Notes: generated by a model from the letters alone, not told the origin. Shown: positions 17,701-25,823, counted from the first letter of the stretch. The stretch is DNA of 64,000 nucleotides from Acidobacteriota bacterium (GCA_018268715.1 JAFDVZ010000015.1:1-64000); one strand, 5' to 3'. Translations and numbers: made by a program.

Positions 17701-18175
17701 CGCACGCACCGGGCAGCCCTTCAGCATCTTCGATTCCACGTACCAGTGGCTGCCGTATAACACGCCGCGTGCGTCTTTCAACGGCTCCGCGCCGGCCACT
17801 TCGAACGGGTTGATCGCCACCGGCACGCCGAATACGTATCAGTACATCACCTTCACGAACGCGCAGGTGGCGCACGTGCCGATGTCGTTTGTTCCGGGCA
17901 GCGGCTGGCCCTCGAACATGTCGGGGCGCGACGCTTTCCGTGCGCCCGGCTGGTGGAATCTTGACCTGGGCGTCTACAAGGACACCCGCATCACGGAGCG
18001 GATCAACCTCCAGATTCGCGCTGAGGCTTTCAACCTCTTCAACCACGCGAACCTGTACGCGGTCGGCAACGGCGCCGATCTCGCCAACGGGAACTTCGTG
18101 ACGGCCTGCTATGGATGCACTGGCTCCACGTTCGACCGGAGGCACGTCCAGTTGGGCGCCAAGATCGTCTTCTAG
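14759..18175 (+). CDS. TonB-dependent receptor with carboxypeptidase-regulatory-like domain (Oar-like)
   Basis: A 1,138-residue outer-membrane protein with signal peptide MRLLSSAIAVPLLLGLLAGGLSA and a strong AAGGAGA ribosome-binding site. Residues about 25-110 are a carboxypeptidase regulatory-like beta sandwich (GQITGAVTDASGAAIPAA, LLPGEYTVTVTMTGF). The plug follows (INGQRESSTNILLDGGSNND and EYGRASGGIVNVVTKSGSNDFHG). The remaining 850 residues alternate aromatic and charged beta strands of a barrel, ending in VQLGAKIVF with a terminal aromatic residue, as needed for barrel insertion. Such Oar-like receptors are greatly expanded in Solibacteres; substrates are mostly unknown, probably polysaccharide or peptide fragments. 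A strong terminator follows. Confidence 0.93.
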   Translation: MRLLSSAIAVPLLLGLLAGGLSAQTETGQITGAVTDASGAAIPAAHVAVRSVGTGSVRNANTSADGTYTITNLLPGEYTVTVTMTGFATAEHKLTLTVGSRAGQDFRLEVASASATVDVTESSTQVNTETQTVGQVVNQEQIRELPNLTRNPYQFVALAGNVSDAGLGTRGAGFSINGQRESSTNILLDGGSNNDEYNGNIGQQVPLDAVQEFSVLTSNFTAEYGRASGGIVNVVTKSGSNDFHGTAYEFNRVSALSSNSFQNNATGQPKSVFARNQFGYSAGGPAIKNKLFFFSSTEWIRIRSNAITFAWVPTPDLIAQTPSNVQSFFKAYGQLRPSASILGTVSRSQLPTDPCVGLPCASLSPSLPLFNHVAFSVPTDAGGGNPQNTWMTVNRIDYNLSDRTQIYGRYALYSEVDATGGLSFSPYDNYDLGQTFYNHNGLASVIHTFSPAWVSQSKVVFNRLTNVQPGTTSRGIVPTMYAYTSGTVAIGQDNIGFPGYNPFTPGNGGAAGGPQNLLQLYEDMNYIRAGHAFRFGGTYVHQRDNRTFAAYQTAANGLAGSAGIGPTLSALLAGTYHDINVAVDPQGKFSCAVTPSDCQVKLPVSGPNFTRSNRYHEFALYAQDSWKYNPRLTVNLGLRWEYFGVQHNARQEFDANWYAPGVGFADDNLVSYLAKGGISLSPKSPIGRLWNPQYGNFGPRVGVAWDVFGDGKTSVRGGYGIGYERNFGNVTFNIIQNPPNYAVLAVSGPITTDNFGPLAGSSGSLSLPRVGARIVDPDIKTAHAHMWNGSIEHQFKGGVFWSAEYSGSKGVNLYSIAYPNQVGFGNLAGGTPCTGWTADLSDNDCVAQVNPGWGNSIGYRGNQGFSIYHGLNNRLRVSNLFNSHADVSLNYTWSHAIDNLSSTFFETGVQSQYGNSNITINNGNFVRGLMDPFHPGLDRGDAEFDIRQRVTIAGSWRIPFAAKQTAARMLLQGWSLNPMFVARTGQPFSIFDSTYQWLPYNTPRASFNGSAPATSNGLIATGTPNTYQYITFTNAQVAHVPMSFVPGSGWPSNMSGRDAFRAPGWWNLDLGVYKDTRITERINLQIRAEAFNLFNHANLYAVGNGADLANGNFVTACYGCTGSTFDRRHVQLGAKIVF

Positions 18176-18200
18176 CTTTATCCGGCGGCTCCGGATAGAA

Positions 18201-18235
18201 GGCCGGGACGTGCCTCCAGCGTCCCGGCCCCTTTT
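18201..18235 (+). terminator. Rho-independent terminator after TonB receptor gene
   Basis: GGCCGGGACG (18201-18210) pairs perfectly with CGTCCCGGCC (18220-18229) around a 9-base loop and is followed by CCCTTTT. A smaller hairpin, ATCCGG/CCGGAT, lies just before it at 18180-18196. Confidence 0.85.
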
Positions 18236-18290
18236 GCTGCCTGGTAGCGTCCGGCTGCGTTAGCGTGGCGGATACTACAATAAGGCATTC

Positions 18291-19757
18291 GTGAGGTTAC
18301 TCGAGCGGTTTTGCCAGGGGGTGGCTGCAGTCAGCGCGGCGGTGCTGCTGATTCGCGCAGTGATCGGCCCATTTTGGATCGTTCACAACCCGCTAACCGC
18401 GGAAATCGGCTTTGCCCTCTCGGTCCTATGCGTGTGGCTGCTTCGTTCGCAAGCCCAAGACATCCGTGGATCCGCCGCCAAGTCCGGCCGCTGGCCGCTT
18501 CTGCTCATCCCAGTTGCCGCCGCGATCGCTTTCTCCCCCATTCTGTCAATGCCTCTGGTGACGGACGATTACATACACCTGCGCCAGATCGTCGATGGCG
18601 AGGCCCCCACGCCGCTCGGTTGTCTCACGCACTCATGCGGCGGTCCGCGATTCTTCCGTCCGTTAGGGTTCGCCACCTATTGGGCGGAATGGGAACTGTG
18701 GGGCCTGGCCGCCGCTCCGCGTCACGCGCTCGATCTGCTCCTTCACGCCATTTCGAGCCTTCTGTTCCTGCTCGTGGTGCGGCGTTTGGGTCTCGGGTCC
18801 CCGTATGATTGGCTGGCGGGCCTGATCTTCGCCTGGAACGCCATGCGGCCGGAGGCCGTTGCCTGGCCCGCTGCCCGCTTCGACACATTGGTGGTGCTGT
18901 TCTCGCTGGTTGCGGCCTTGTGCGTGTTGCGGGGAGGGCGCGGCGGTCTAGTAGGCTCGACGCTCGCGGTCGCCGCCGCGTGCACGTGCAAGGAATCCGC
19001 CTTCGTTCTGCCAATTCTGTTGATCCTGCTGATCGGCCGCAAGGCACTCGGCGGAACGGGGCGAGTCTTCGCGATCGCCAACTCGGGCGTCGCCGCCACG
19101 ATTTTCATATGGCGGTGGATCGTCCTGAAAGGAGTCGGAGGCTACCATGCGCATGATGCAACCACCGCCGATCCTCTGCAATTTAACCCGCTGGTGTTCG
19201 CGAAGACATTTGGCGGGCGGATCTGGGGCATTCTCTGGTTCCCCTTGAATTGGTCCAGGCCATTGGAATGGTGGCTCGCGATCGCCGTCGTGGCTGGACT
19301 CGCCGGCAGCCTCCTGCTGCTTCGAGCGCGGATGGCGACGGCTCGCGTGGCGCTGTGCGCGGCGGCGATTCTGGTAGCCTGCCTGCCCACGCACCACATG
19401 CTATTGATCGACGCATCGCTCGAACGGTCGCGCTATTTGGATTTGGCGACGCCGGCGTTCGTGCTGCTGCTCGGCCTGGCCGCGGCAAGCCTTCGACGAG
19501 GCGGCGTCGCCGCACTTGGGTTGCTGGCGGTGTTCCATTTGGCCGCGTTGACTCATAACCTCGGCGTCTGGTCGAGCGTCTCCCGCCAGCGTTACGAATT
19601 TTGCCGCGCGCTGGCCGAACGCGCAAAGCGAGAAGGGGCGCCCGTCGTAGTCCACGGAACGCCACTCGCCAGGGATGGCGTCTACTGGCGCAACGGCATT
19701 GAGGACTGCCTGTACCTGAACTTCGACGTCCCGATGGGGGCCGTCCGCGTTGACTAA
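18291..19757 (+). CDS. Polytopic membrane protein, possibly GT-C-type glycosyltransferase
   Basis: A 488-residue protein with a GTG start and about ten hydrophobic helices. The first extracytoplasmic loop has MPLVTDDYIHLRQI, where the DDY/DD pair sits in the position of the catalytic acidic motif of many GT-C lipid-linked sugar transferases (PMT/ArnT-like). Other segments, VAWPAARFDTLVVLFSLVAAL and TCKESAFVLPILLIL, resemble membrane proteins annotated as PMT/TPR-type transferases in acidobacteria. It is convergent with the polyprenol-phosphate-mannose synthase: their stop codons overlap. That neighbour makes a polyprenyl-sugar donor that GT-C enzymes use, which fits, but the assignment is inference. 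Confidence 0.65.
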   Translation: MRLLERFCQGVAAVSAAVLLIRAVIGPFWIVHNPLTAEIGFALSVLCVWLLRSQAQDIRGSAAKSGRWPLLLIPVAAAIAFSPILSMPLVTDDYIHLRQIVDGEAPTPLGCLTHSCGGPRFFRPLGFATYWAEWELWGLAAAPRHALDLLLHAISSLLFLLVVRRLGLGSPYDWLAGLIFAWNAMRPEAVAWPAARFDTLVVLFSLVAALCVLRGGRGGLVGSTLAVAAACTCKESAFVLPILLILLIGRKALGGTGRVFAIANSGVAATIFIWRWIVLKGVGGYHAHDATTADPLQFNPLVFAKTFGGRIWGILWFPLNWSRPLEWWLAIAVVAGLAGSLLLLRARMATARVALCAAAILVACLPTHHMLLIDASLERSRYLDLATPAFVLLLGLAAASLRRGGVAALGLLAVFHLAALTHNLGVWSSVSRQRYEFCRALAERAKREGAPVVVHGTPLARDGVYWRNGIEDCLYLNFDVPMGAVRVD

Positions 19758-20476
19758 CGTCGTCGCGAGCCGAATCGCGCCGCGAACCCGAGTCGGATCA
19801 CTCCGGCGGTCGCCTCGAGAATCACCCCGGAGTCGATTTTGGACATTCCCCGTCGCCGCTCCTGAAACACGATCGGAAGTTCGACGATGCGCAGGCCTCG
19901 GAGGTGGGCCTGAACGGTGGTCTCGATCTGAAACAGGTACCCGCGCGCCGGGATAGCGTCCAGATCGATCGCCTCGAGCGCCGCTCGCCGCCAGGCCTTA
20001 TATCCGCCCGTCAAGTCGCTGTACCGCAAGCCGGTCGCGATTCGAGCCACCTGCGTCGCGGACTTACTCAGTAACAGCCGCTTGAAGTCCCAATCGAGCA
20101 CACGCACGCCTCCCAGATAGCGCGTGCCCAACACCAGGTCGGCCTCCTGAAGCCGCTCAAGAAACGCGGGAATGACGGCCGGATCGTGCGACAGATCAGC
20201 GTCCAACTGCACGATCGCTTCATAGCCCAGTTCAAGCACATGCCGGAACGCCTCGCGGTACGCCGCGCCGAGCCCCGCCTTCGCCCCGCGATGCAACGTG
20301 AGCACGGCTCCTGGCGACTGCTCCGCCAGGTGATCCGCCACCGCGCCGGTGCCGTCCGGCGAGTTGTCGTCCACCACCAGAACGTCCACGCCCGGAGCGT
20401 GCTTGAGGATCAGTTCCACCGTCAACGGCAGGTTCTCTCGCTCGTTGTACGTGGGAACCACCGCAACCGCGCGCAT
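19754..20476 (-). CDS. Polyprenol-monophosphomannose synthase-like glycosyltransferase (GT2)
   Basis: A 240-residue family 2 glycosyltransferase. It starts MRAVAVVPTYNERENLPLTVELIL, with DDNSPDGTGAVADHL, GLGAAYREAFRHVLE, the metal-binding QLDADLSHDP and GYLFQIETTVQAHLRGLRIVELPIVFQERRRGMSK, all diagnostic of DPM1/Ppm1 enzymes that transfer mannose (or glucose) from GDP- or UDP-sugar to polyprenyl phosphate. It lacks a C-terminal GtrA or membrane domain, so it is the short soluble form. The ATG at 20476 follows the GNAT stop by one base, so the two are coupled. It probably supplies a lipid-linked sugar on the cytoplasmic face. Confidence 0.92.
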   Translation of the reverse strand: MRAVAVVPTYNERENLPLTVELILKHAPGVDVLVVDDNSPDGTGAVADHLAEQSPGAVLTLHRGAKAGLGAAYREAFRHVLELGYEAIVQLDADLSHDPAVIPAFLERLQEADLVLGTRYLGGVRVLDWDFKRLLLSKSATQVARIATGLRYSDLTGGYKAWRRAALEAIDLDAIPARGYLFQIETTVQAHLRGLRIVELPIVFQERRRGMSKIDSGVILEATAGVIRLGFAARFGSRRR

Positions 20477-20477
20477 T

Positions 20478-21020
20478 TCAGACGGTCCCGTCTTCGGCAG
20501 GCTGCAGCGCGCGCTGCATGAATACGGTGTCGAGCCAACGGTCGAACTTAAACCCAACATCCCTCAACACGCCGACGTCGCGGAAGCCGAAGCGCCGGTG
20601 CAATCGGACGGATCCCTCATTGGCGCTATCGCCGATCACCGCGATCATCTGCCGGTACCCGCGCCGCTCGCAGGCGCCGATCAGGGCCGGCATCAGCAGG
20701 CTTCCGATCCCGTTGCCCATGCGATCCGGCCGGATGTACACCGAATCCTCGACGGTGAAGCGGTAGGCGAGCCTCGGCCGGTACATGCTGGCGTATGCGT
20801 AACCAACCACTTTGCCGTCTTCCTCGGCCACCAGGTACGGCAGGTCCTTGGAGACGATGTCGCGCCATCGACGCTCCATCTCGGCCTCGCCCGGAGCCTC
20901 GATTTCAAACGACGCCGTCCCATGCAGCACGTGATACCCATAGATGGCGGCGATCGCGGGAATGTCCCGCGCCTCCCCCGCTCGCATCGTGATCGCCAAA
21001 ATCCCCCCATCCCGACCCAA
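20478..21020 (-). CDS. GNAT N-acetyltransferase (phosphinothricin acetyltransferase-like)
   Basis: A 180-residue acetyl-CoA-dependent transferase. The core begins MRAGEARDIPAIAAIYGYHVLHGTASFE, typical of the Pat/Bar/YncA branch, and includes YLVAEEDGKVVGYAYASMYRPRLAYRFTVEDSVYI, the acetyl-CoA loop RMGNGIGSLLMPALIGACERRGYRQMIAVIGD and GSVRLHRRFGFRDVGVL. Such enzymes acetylate amino groups of small molecules such as methionine sulfoximine or phosphinothricin analogues. An internal ATG at 20987 matches the usual family start better; the longer start is listed because neither has a clear ribosome-binding site. Translation is coupled to the downstream glycosyltransferase. Confidence 0.88.
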   Translation of the reverse strand: MGRDGGILAITMRAGEARDIPAIAAIYGYHVLHGTASFEIEAPGEAEMERRWRDIVSKDLPYLVAEEDGKVVGYAYASMYRPRLAYRFTVEDSVYIRPDRMGNGIGSLLMPALIGACERRGYRQMIAVIGDSANEGSVRLHRRFGFRDVGVLRDVGFKFDRWLDTVFMQRALQPAEDGTV

Positions 21021-21094
21021 GCCGGGTACCTCTTAGATTCGCAAATACCGTGACCCTGATGCACCGCAGTCGCCGTAGTGGTAGCTTATATTGC

Positions 21095-22687
21095 GTGTTT
21101 GTCCCACTGACTCCGCTCCGTTGCCTCCACCGCGCCGTGGATCTGTTCGGTAAGAAGGTCGGAATCGTGTCCGGCCAACACGCGTTCACTTACGCCGAGT
21201 TCGGCGCCCGCTGCGAGCGCCTCGCCGTCGCGCTCCGCACGGAGGGCGTCCGACCGGGGGATCGCGTCGCCTATCTCAGTTTCAACAATCACCAGTTGCT
21301 GGAAGGCTACTATGGCGTGGTGCAGGCGGGCGCCATTGTCATGCCGTTGAATGTCCGCCTCTCCCCGCAGGAGTTGGTGGCGATCCTCAATCACTCGGGC
21401 GCGCGGATGCTCATTTTCGAAATCGACTTCGCGCCGCTGGTGGAGAAACTCCGCCCCCTGTGCCGCACCCTTGAACGCTACGTCGCCATCGATGGGCCGT
21501 GTCCGGCCGCCGACATGACCTATGAGGAACTGCTCGACAAGGGACACCCCGAGCGGGTCGACATCATGACCATCGATGAAATGTCGATCGCCGAATTGTT
21601 CTACACCAGCGGCAGCACCGGAACACCCAAGGGCGTCGCACACAGCCATCGGACCTTATACTTGCACGCTCTATCGGTGGCCACGATTTGTCGCGGCATC
21701 GAGACCATGGTGGACCTGCACACCATCCCGCTGTTTCACGCCAACGGATGGGGCCGTCCCCAATCGTCCACGATGCTGGGCACAAGGCAGATCATGGTTC
21801 GCCGGTTCGAGCCCGGGCTGGTCTTCGGTCTGATTCAGGAACATCGGGCGACGGACATGAGCCTGGTTCCCACCATGGCCAACGCTCTGATCCTTGCGCC
21901 GAACGCCTCCGCCTTCGATCTGACCAGCATGCGCAACATCATGATCGGAGGAGCCGCGGCGTCGCCGGAACTGATGAAGCGGATGGCTCGCGTGTTTCCG
22001 GGAGCGCAGTGCTTCGCCGGCTACGGACTTACCGAGACCGCGCCCGTGCTCACGGCGGCGCGTGTCAAGGATCCGGAACTGCAAAGATCCACCGAGGAGT
22101 CTTATCGCCGCCAGGCGATGGCCGGCTGGCCGGCGCCGAACGTCGTCATACGCGTCGTCGACTTCGAGATGAAGGACGTGCCCAGGGATATGACGACCAT
22201 CGGGGAGGTGGTCGCCATGGGCGATCACGTCATGGAAGGCTATTTCCACGAGCCGGAGGCCACTCGCACCGTGATGACCGGCCCTTGGTTCCACACCGGC
22301 GACATGGCCGTGTGGGACGAGGAAGGGTACATCCACATCGTTGATCGGAAGAAGGAGATCATCATCAGCGGGGGCGAAAACATCTCGTCTATCGAGGTCG
22401 AGAAGTCCATCTATGAACATCCGGATGTCGTCGAATGCGCTGTCGTCGCCGCGCCGGATGAAAAATGGGGAGAGGTTCCCGCCGCTATCGTCGTGCGTAA
22501 GCCCGGGACCCTGCTCGATAGCGACGGCCTGCTGGCGTTTCTCTCAGAGCGCCTGGGGCGATACAAGATGCCTCGCGTGGTGGAGATCACAGAGGAGCCT
22601 CTGCCCAAGACCGGCACCGGCAAGGTTCGTAAGCTGATCCTTCGGGAGCAGTTCTGGGGCGGCAAGGCCCGCCGGGTGCAAGGCTGA
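21095..22687 (+). CDS. Acyl-CoA synthetase (AMP-forming, fatty-acid ligase type)
   Basis: An ANL-superfamily ligase of about 530 residues. Motifs in order: YTSGSTGTPKGVAHSHR (ATP P-loop), FAGYGLTETAPV (A5), GPWFHTGDMAVWDEEGYIHIVDRKKE (A7/A8 hinge), SGGENISSIEVE, and PKTGTGKVRK with the catalytic lysine. It activates a carboxylate to acyl-AMP and then acyl-CoA; the sequence type is medium/long-chain or aryl acid. A GTG at 21095 places the N-terminus at VPLTPLRCLHRAVDLFG, the normal family start; ATGs at 21050 and 21059 would add an unlikely extension. Its TGA overlaps the ATG of the PrmA-like gene by one base. Confidence 0.92.
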   Translation: MFVPLTPLRCLHRAVDLFGKKVGIVSGQHAFTYAEFGARCERLAVALRTEGVRPGDRVAYLSFNNHQLLEGYYGVVQAGAIVMPLNVRLSPQELVAILNHSGARMLIFEIDFAPLVEKLRPLCRTLERYVAIDGPCPAADMTYEELLDKGHPERVDIMTIDEMSIAELFYTSGSTGTPKGVAHSHRTLYLHALSVATICRGIETMVDLHTIPLFHANGWGRPQSSTMLGTRQIMVRRFEPGLVFGLIQEHRATDMSLVPTMANALILAPNASAFDLTSMRNIMIGGAAASPELMKRMARVFPGAQCFAGYGLTETAPVLTAARVKDPELQRSTEESYRRQAMAGWPAPNVVIRVVDFEMKDVPRDMTTIGEVVAMGDHVMEGYFHEPEATRTVMTGPWFHTGDMAVWDEEGYIHIVDRKKEIIISGGENISSIEVEKSIYEHPDVVECAVVAAPDEKWGEVPAAIVVRKPGTLLDSDGLLAFLSERLGRYKMPRVVEITEEPLPKTGTGKVRKLILREQFWGGKARRVQG

Positions 22688-23463
22688 TGATCTCGGTCTA
22701 CCTCGACTGTCAGCCCGAACAGCAGGACGAATTGATAGCTGAATTGAACGAAAGGGGAACCCTGGGGGTTCTCGAAACCGGGGTCGGCGTGCGCGCCTGG
22801 TTTGAGGACAGCGCCGGGCTGGAGGATCTGATCGTCCGCTTCGACGGTCACGTGTTGGCGGAGGATGAGGGGGATGAGGATTGGGTCCGCCGCACCCAGG
22901 AGTCCTTCCCCCCGCTCGAAATCGGTGAGCGGTTCTGGCTGGCGCCGCCCTGGAATCAGGAGCCCGCGCCGCCCGGACGCCTCCGCCTGGAGATCAACCC
23001 GGGGGCCGCCTGCGGAACGGGTTGGCACGAATGCACCCAAATGTGCCTGGCGGCGATGGAGCGCTATGTGCGTTCGGGCGATCGCGTGTTGGACGTGGGA
23101 GTCGGCTCCGGAATCCTGAGCGCCGCCGCCTTGCTGCTGGGCACCGCATCGGTCGTCGGATGCGATGTTGACTTCGATGCTGTTGCCATCGCTCGCCAGC
23201 GGCTCGGTCCTCGCGTCTTCGCCGGCACAGTCGGGGCGGTCCGCACCGGCTGGGCCGATGTCGTCATCGCCAACATCAGCGAGCCGGTTGTATTGGCCCT
23301 GCTACCCGAACTTCGAAGAGTAAGCCATCGCACACTGATACTCTCCGGTTTCGCCTCCATCGAGCCTGTGCCAGGAGCCCTGGAGATTTTGGAGCGGAAC
23401 GGCTGGCTATGTGTGGTGGCGGCTAGCCTCCCACGGCTGGATACGAACCCAGAACCCGCATGA
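22687..23463 (+). CDS. Ribosomal protein L11 methyltransferase-like protein (PrmA family)
   Basis: A 258-residue SAM-dependent methyltransferase. The N-terminal 100 residues have the small substrate-recognition fold of PrmA (ISVYLDCQPEQQDELIAELNERG). The catalytic domain carries INPGAACGTGWHECTQMCLAAMER, the SAM loop LDVGVGSGILSAAALLLG and VVIANISEPVVLALLPELRR; the last corresponds to the NPPY-like ANI motif of PrmA. PrmA trimethylates ribosomal protein L11. The N-terminal region is more divergent than usual, so another protein substrate is possible. It is translationally coupled to the ligase upstream and overlaps the convergent pheA by 41 bases. Confidence 0.82.
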   Translation: MISVYLDCQPEQQDELIAELNERGTLGVLETGVGVRAWFEDSAGLEDLIVRFDGHVLAEDEGDEDWVRRTQESFPPLEIGERFWLAPPWNQEPAPPGRLRLEINPGAACGTGWHECTQMCLAAMERYVRSGDRVLDVGVGSGILSAAALLLGTASVVGCDVDFDAVAIARQRLGPRVFAGTVGAVRTGWADVVIANISEPVVLALLPELRRVSHRTLILSGFASIEPVPGALEILERNGWLCVVAASLPRLDTNPEPA

Positions 23464-24301
23464 AGTCCGCCAGTTCCTCAAGGTGGCCGATAGCTTTTTG
23501 AAGGCGAACCTCGCTGACGTCGCCGATCAGGTCCAGGTAAAACAAGTACTCCCAGGGTTTTCCGCGCAGTGGTCGGGATTCGATCTTGGCCAGATTCAGG
23601 TCGCGCAGGGCGAACGCGCTCAGCGCCCGGAACAATGCCCCAGGAATATTCCGAGTCGTAAACACAATGGTGGTCTTGTGTTCGCGGGAGGGCGGCGACG
23701 CCAACGGAGGCGCCGGGGTCCCACGTTTGTGGAGGAGGAAAAACCGCGTGTAATTTCTCCGATCATCCTCAATGGAACGTTTAAGAATTCGGGCCCCGTA
23801 AATCTCGGCGGCAAGAGCTGAAGCGATGGCCCCGGCATCCTTGAGTCCCTGCTCCACGATCATCTTCACGGATCCGGCCGTGTCGTAGAAAGGTTCGCGT
23901 TCCACCTGCGGGTTCGCGGCAAAGAAGTCCAGACACTGGTTGAGCGCCACCGGATGCGAGTACACGCGCTTCACCTTGCCGAAGGTCGTGCCCGGAATGG
24001 CGATTAGATTGTGTACGATACGGACATTGGTCTCGGCGGCGATGGCGAAATCGAAGTTCAGCAGATGGTCGAAGTTCTCGTGCACGGATCCGTGCAAGGT
24101 GTTCTCGATGGGGATGGCGGCGGCGCTCGCCTGATCCGCTTCGAGGGCCCGGAAGACCTGCTCAAACCGTTGACACGGCAGGATTTGTGCTGCGTCGCCG
24201 AGAAACTGCCGGATCGCCTGCTGGCTGAAGGCGCCGGGATCGCCCTGAAAAGCTACCGGAGCCGTGTTTTTCGTCGAGGATTTCTTGTTATTTCCCCTCA
24301 T
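23423..24301 (-). CDS. pheA: Prephenate dehydratase with ACT domain
   Basis: A 292-residue monofunctional enzyme that converts prephenate to phenylpyruvate in phenylalanine biosynthesis. The dehydratase domain (residues about 14-195) has VAFQGDPGAFSQQA, AIPIENTLHGSVHENFDHLL, the catalytic-site segment RNYTRFFLL and a C-terminal ACT domain (about 208-285) with IVFTTRNIPGALFRALSAFALRDLNLAKIESRP, the ESRP motif that binds phenylalanine for feedback inhibition. The start overlaps the end of ubiX by 14 bases. It lacks the chorismate mutase domain found in proteobacterial PheA. Confidence 0.95.
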   Translation of the reverse strand: MRGNNKKSSTKNTAPVAFQGDPGAFSQQAIRQFLGDAAQILPCQRFEQVFRALEADQASAAAIPIENTLHGSVHENFDHLLNFDFAIAAETNVRIVHNLIAIPGTTFGKVKRVYSHPVALNQCLDFFAANPQVEREPFYDTAGSVKMIVEQGLKDAGAIASALAAEIYGARILKRSIEDDRRNYTRFFLLHKRGTPAPPLASPPSREHKTTIVFTTRNIPGALFRALSAFALRDLNLAKIESRPLRGKPWEYLFYLDLIGDVSEVRLQKAIGHLEELADFMRVLGSYPAVGG

Positions 24302-24890
24302 TGGTGGGTATTTTCCTCTCGCAAACGGTGCGGCTCCCCTCCCACCGTGCGGCGTCGTGAGGGGGGAGCCCCATCAGATCCATCACCCGATCCACCGAAT
24401 GGTCGACAATGTCGTCCACCGTCGCGGGTTTTGTATAGAAAGCGGGGATGGGGGGAGCGATGATGGCCCCCATCTCGGCCAGCGCCGCCATATTGCGTAA
24501 ATGTCCGAGATGAAACGGCGTTTCCCGCACCATTAAGATGAGGCGGCGGCGTTCCTTGAGCGTGACGTCGGCCGCCCGAGTCAGCAGGTTGGAGGTGATG
24601 CCGGTGGCGATGGACGACATCGTGTGAATCGAGCAAGGGGCCACCACCATGGCGTCGATCTGCGCCGAACCACTGGCGACACGCGCCCCGATATCTTCCT
24701 CCGGATACGAAAAGTTCGCTAGAAGTTTGAAATCAGCCGCGATTTTTCCCATCTCCAAAAACGCCGTCTTCTCCGCGGCGCGACTGAGGATGAGGTGTGT
24801 CTCCACGCCCGGCTCGGCGCCGAGTTTTTGTAATAATCGAAATCCGTATATGGACCCGCTTGCGCCCGAAATTCCTACTATGACGCGCAA
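24288..24890 (-). CDS. ubiX: UbiX flavin prenyltransferase
   Basis: A 200-residue enzyme that joins dimethylallyl phosphate to FMN, giving the prenylated FMN cofactor needed by UbiD decarboxylases. It begins MRVIVGISGASGSIYGFRLLQKL (flavin-binding start) and contains SGSAQIDAMVVAPCSIHTMSSIATGIT, LKERRRLILMVRETPFHLGHLRNM and IIAPPIPAFYTKP, all typical of UbiX/Pad1. A UbiD homologue is encoded 29 kb away at 53360 in this window and would be a client. The gene is followed by pheA with overlap, and divergent from the XRE/S24-like regulator gene. Confidence 0.95.
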   Translation of the reverse strand: MRVIVGISGASGSIYGFRLLQKLGAEPGVETHLILSRAAEKTAFLEMGKIAADFKLLANFSYPEEDIGARVASGSAQIDAMVVAPCSIHTMSSIATGITSNLLTRAADVTLKERRRLILMVRETPFHLGHLRNMAALAEMGAIIAPPIPAFYTKPATVDDIVDHSVDRVMDLMGLPPHDAARWEGSRTVCERKIPTNEGK

Positions 24891-24913
24891 TCAAGCCTCC
24901 CTTCCGGAATCCG

Positions 24914-24931
24914 TTCCGAATTCAGAACAGA
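24914..24931 (+). promoter_or_regulatory. TTCnGAATTCnGAA element, copy A (ubiX/XRE intergenic)
   Basis: TTCCGAATTCAGAA (24914-24927) is two head-to-tail TTCnGAA units and almost palindromic. Extended by CAGA, its reverse complement matches 26464-26481 at 17 of 18 positions. It lies 24 bases before the ubiX start and about 20 bases upstream of a possible promoter for the regulator gene (TTGCCT at 24947-24952, 17 bases, TGTAAT at 24970-24975). It may serve either gene. Function is inferred. Confidence 0.45.
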
Positions 24932-25040
24932 CCGACTTCGGGCCTATTGCCTGACTCTCGCCGGGCCTATGTAATCCGAACAAGGGTCGAAAATACCGCG
25001 GATGACCAGCCGTCCGACAACGCCGGTGAGAGAGGTGACG

Positions 25041-25823
25041 ATGGACGACGCCGGCCAGCGGCTGAAAAGGGCTCGCGAGCGGCTGAGTCTGCGCTACCGG
25101 GATGTCGAGGAAGCGAGTCTGAAGATCGCCGCCCGGCACAAAAACGACGAATTCGCCATCGCCCTGAGCCGCTTGGCCGATATCGAGAACAAGGGTACGG
25201 TCCCGTCCATTTACCGCCTGTACTCGCTGTGCGCCATCTATCGGCTGGACCTCACGGAAGTACTGGATTGGTACGGCATTCAGCTCTCCTCGATCGGCGC
25301 CGACGCGGTCACCATCGAGATCGATCGCACCCATCCGGTCAGTTTCACCGAGACTCCCCATGCCGATGTTTACGTGCCCCTCTCGCTCGATCCCGGCCTC
25401 GACATTCGTCGCACCACCTTCCTGAGCCGCATGATACAACGCTGGGGGAAGGTCCCGCTGCTGCTGCTGGGCGGTTTCGACCTTCGAGGCCAGCGCTACG
25501 GCTTCATCGGAACCGAGGATTGGACGATGTACCCGATCCTGCAGCCCGGCTCGCTCGTGTTGATAGACGAAAGCCGCCGCAAGATCGTGAATTCCGGCTG
25601 GACCAACGAATTCGACCGTCCCATCTACTTTTTCGAGCATCGGCAAGGCTATGCTTGCGCCTGGTGCAGCCTGAATGAGGAGCAGTTGGTTCTCCAGCCA
25701 CACCCGGCCTCTCAATGTGCGCCCGTGGTGTATTCGTATCCGTCAGACATTGATGTAATCGGCCAGGTTTCGGGAGTCGCTATGCGTCTTGATCCGACTC
25801 GGCGGCGCCGTACTCGTTCTTGA
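25041..25823 (+). CDS. XRE-type regulator with S24/LexA-like C-terminal domain
   Basis: About 260 residues. The N-terminal domain (DDAGQRLKRARERLSLRYRDVEEASLKIA, then FAIALSRLADIENKGTVPSIYRLYSLCAIYRLDLTEVL) is a helix-turn-helix of the XRE/Cro type with an unusually long middle loop. The C-terminal part, residues about 135-235, contains GTEDWTMYPILQPGSLVLIDES, similar in pattern to the S24 peptidase site of LexA-like repressors, but the usual SM is TM, so self-cleavage is doubtful. It may be a signal-binding version. The ATG at 25041 has a GAGAGG ribosome-binding site five bases away, better than the upstream ATG at 25002. It overlaps the next gene tail to tail by 44 bases. Confidence 0.75.
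   Translation: MDDAGQRLKRARERLSLRYRDVEEASLKIAARHKNDEFAIALSRLADIENKGTVPSIYRLYSLCAIYRLDLTEVLDWYGIQLSSIGADAVTIEIDRTHPVSFTETPHADVYVPLSLDPGLDIRRTTFLSRMIQRWGKVPLLLLGGFDLRGQRYGFIGTEDWTMYPILQPGSLVLIDESRRKIVNSGWTNEFDRPIYFFEHRQGYACAWCSLNEEQLVLQPHPASQCAPVVYSYPSDIDVIGQVSGVAMRLDPTRRRRTRS

Noticed and set aside
19754-19757. Overlapping stop codons of two convergent genes as a special signal
   Set aside because: Tail-to-tail overlaps of a few bases are common in compact genomes; several others occur here (23423-23463, 25780-25823).
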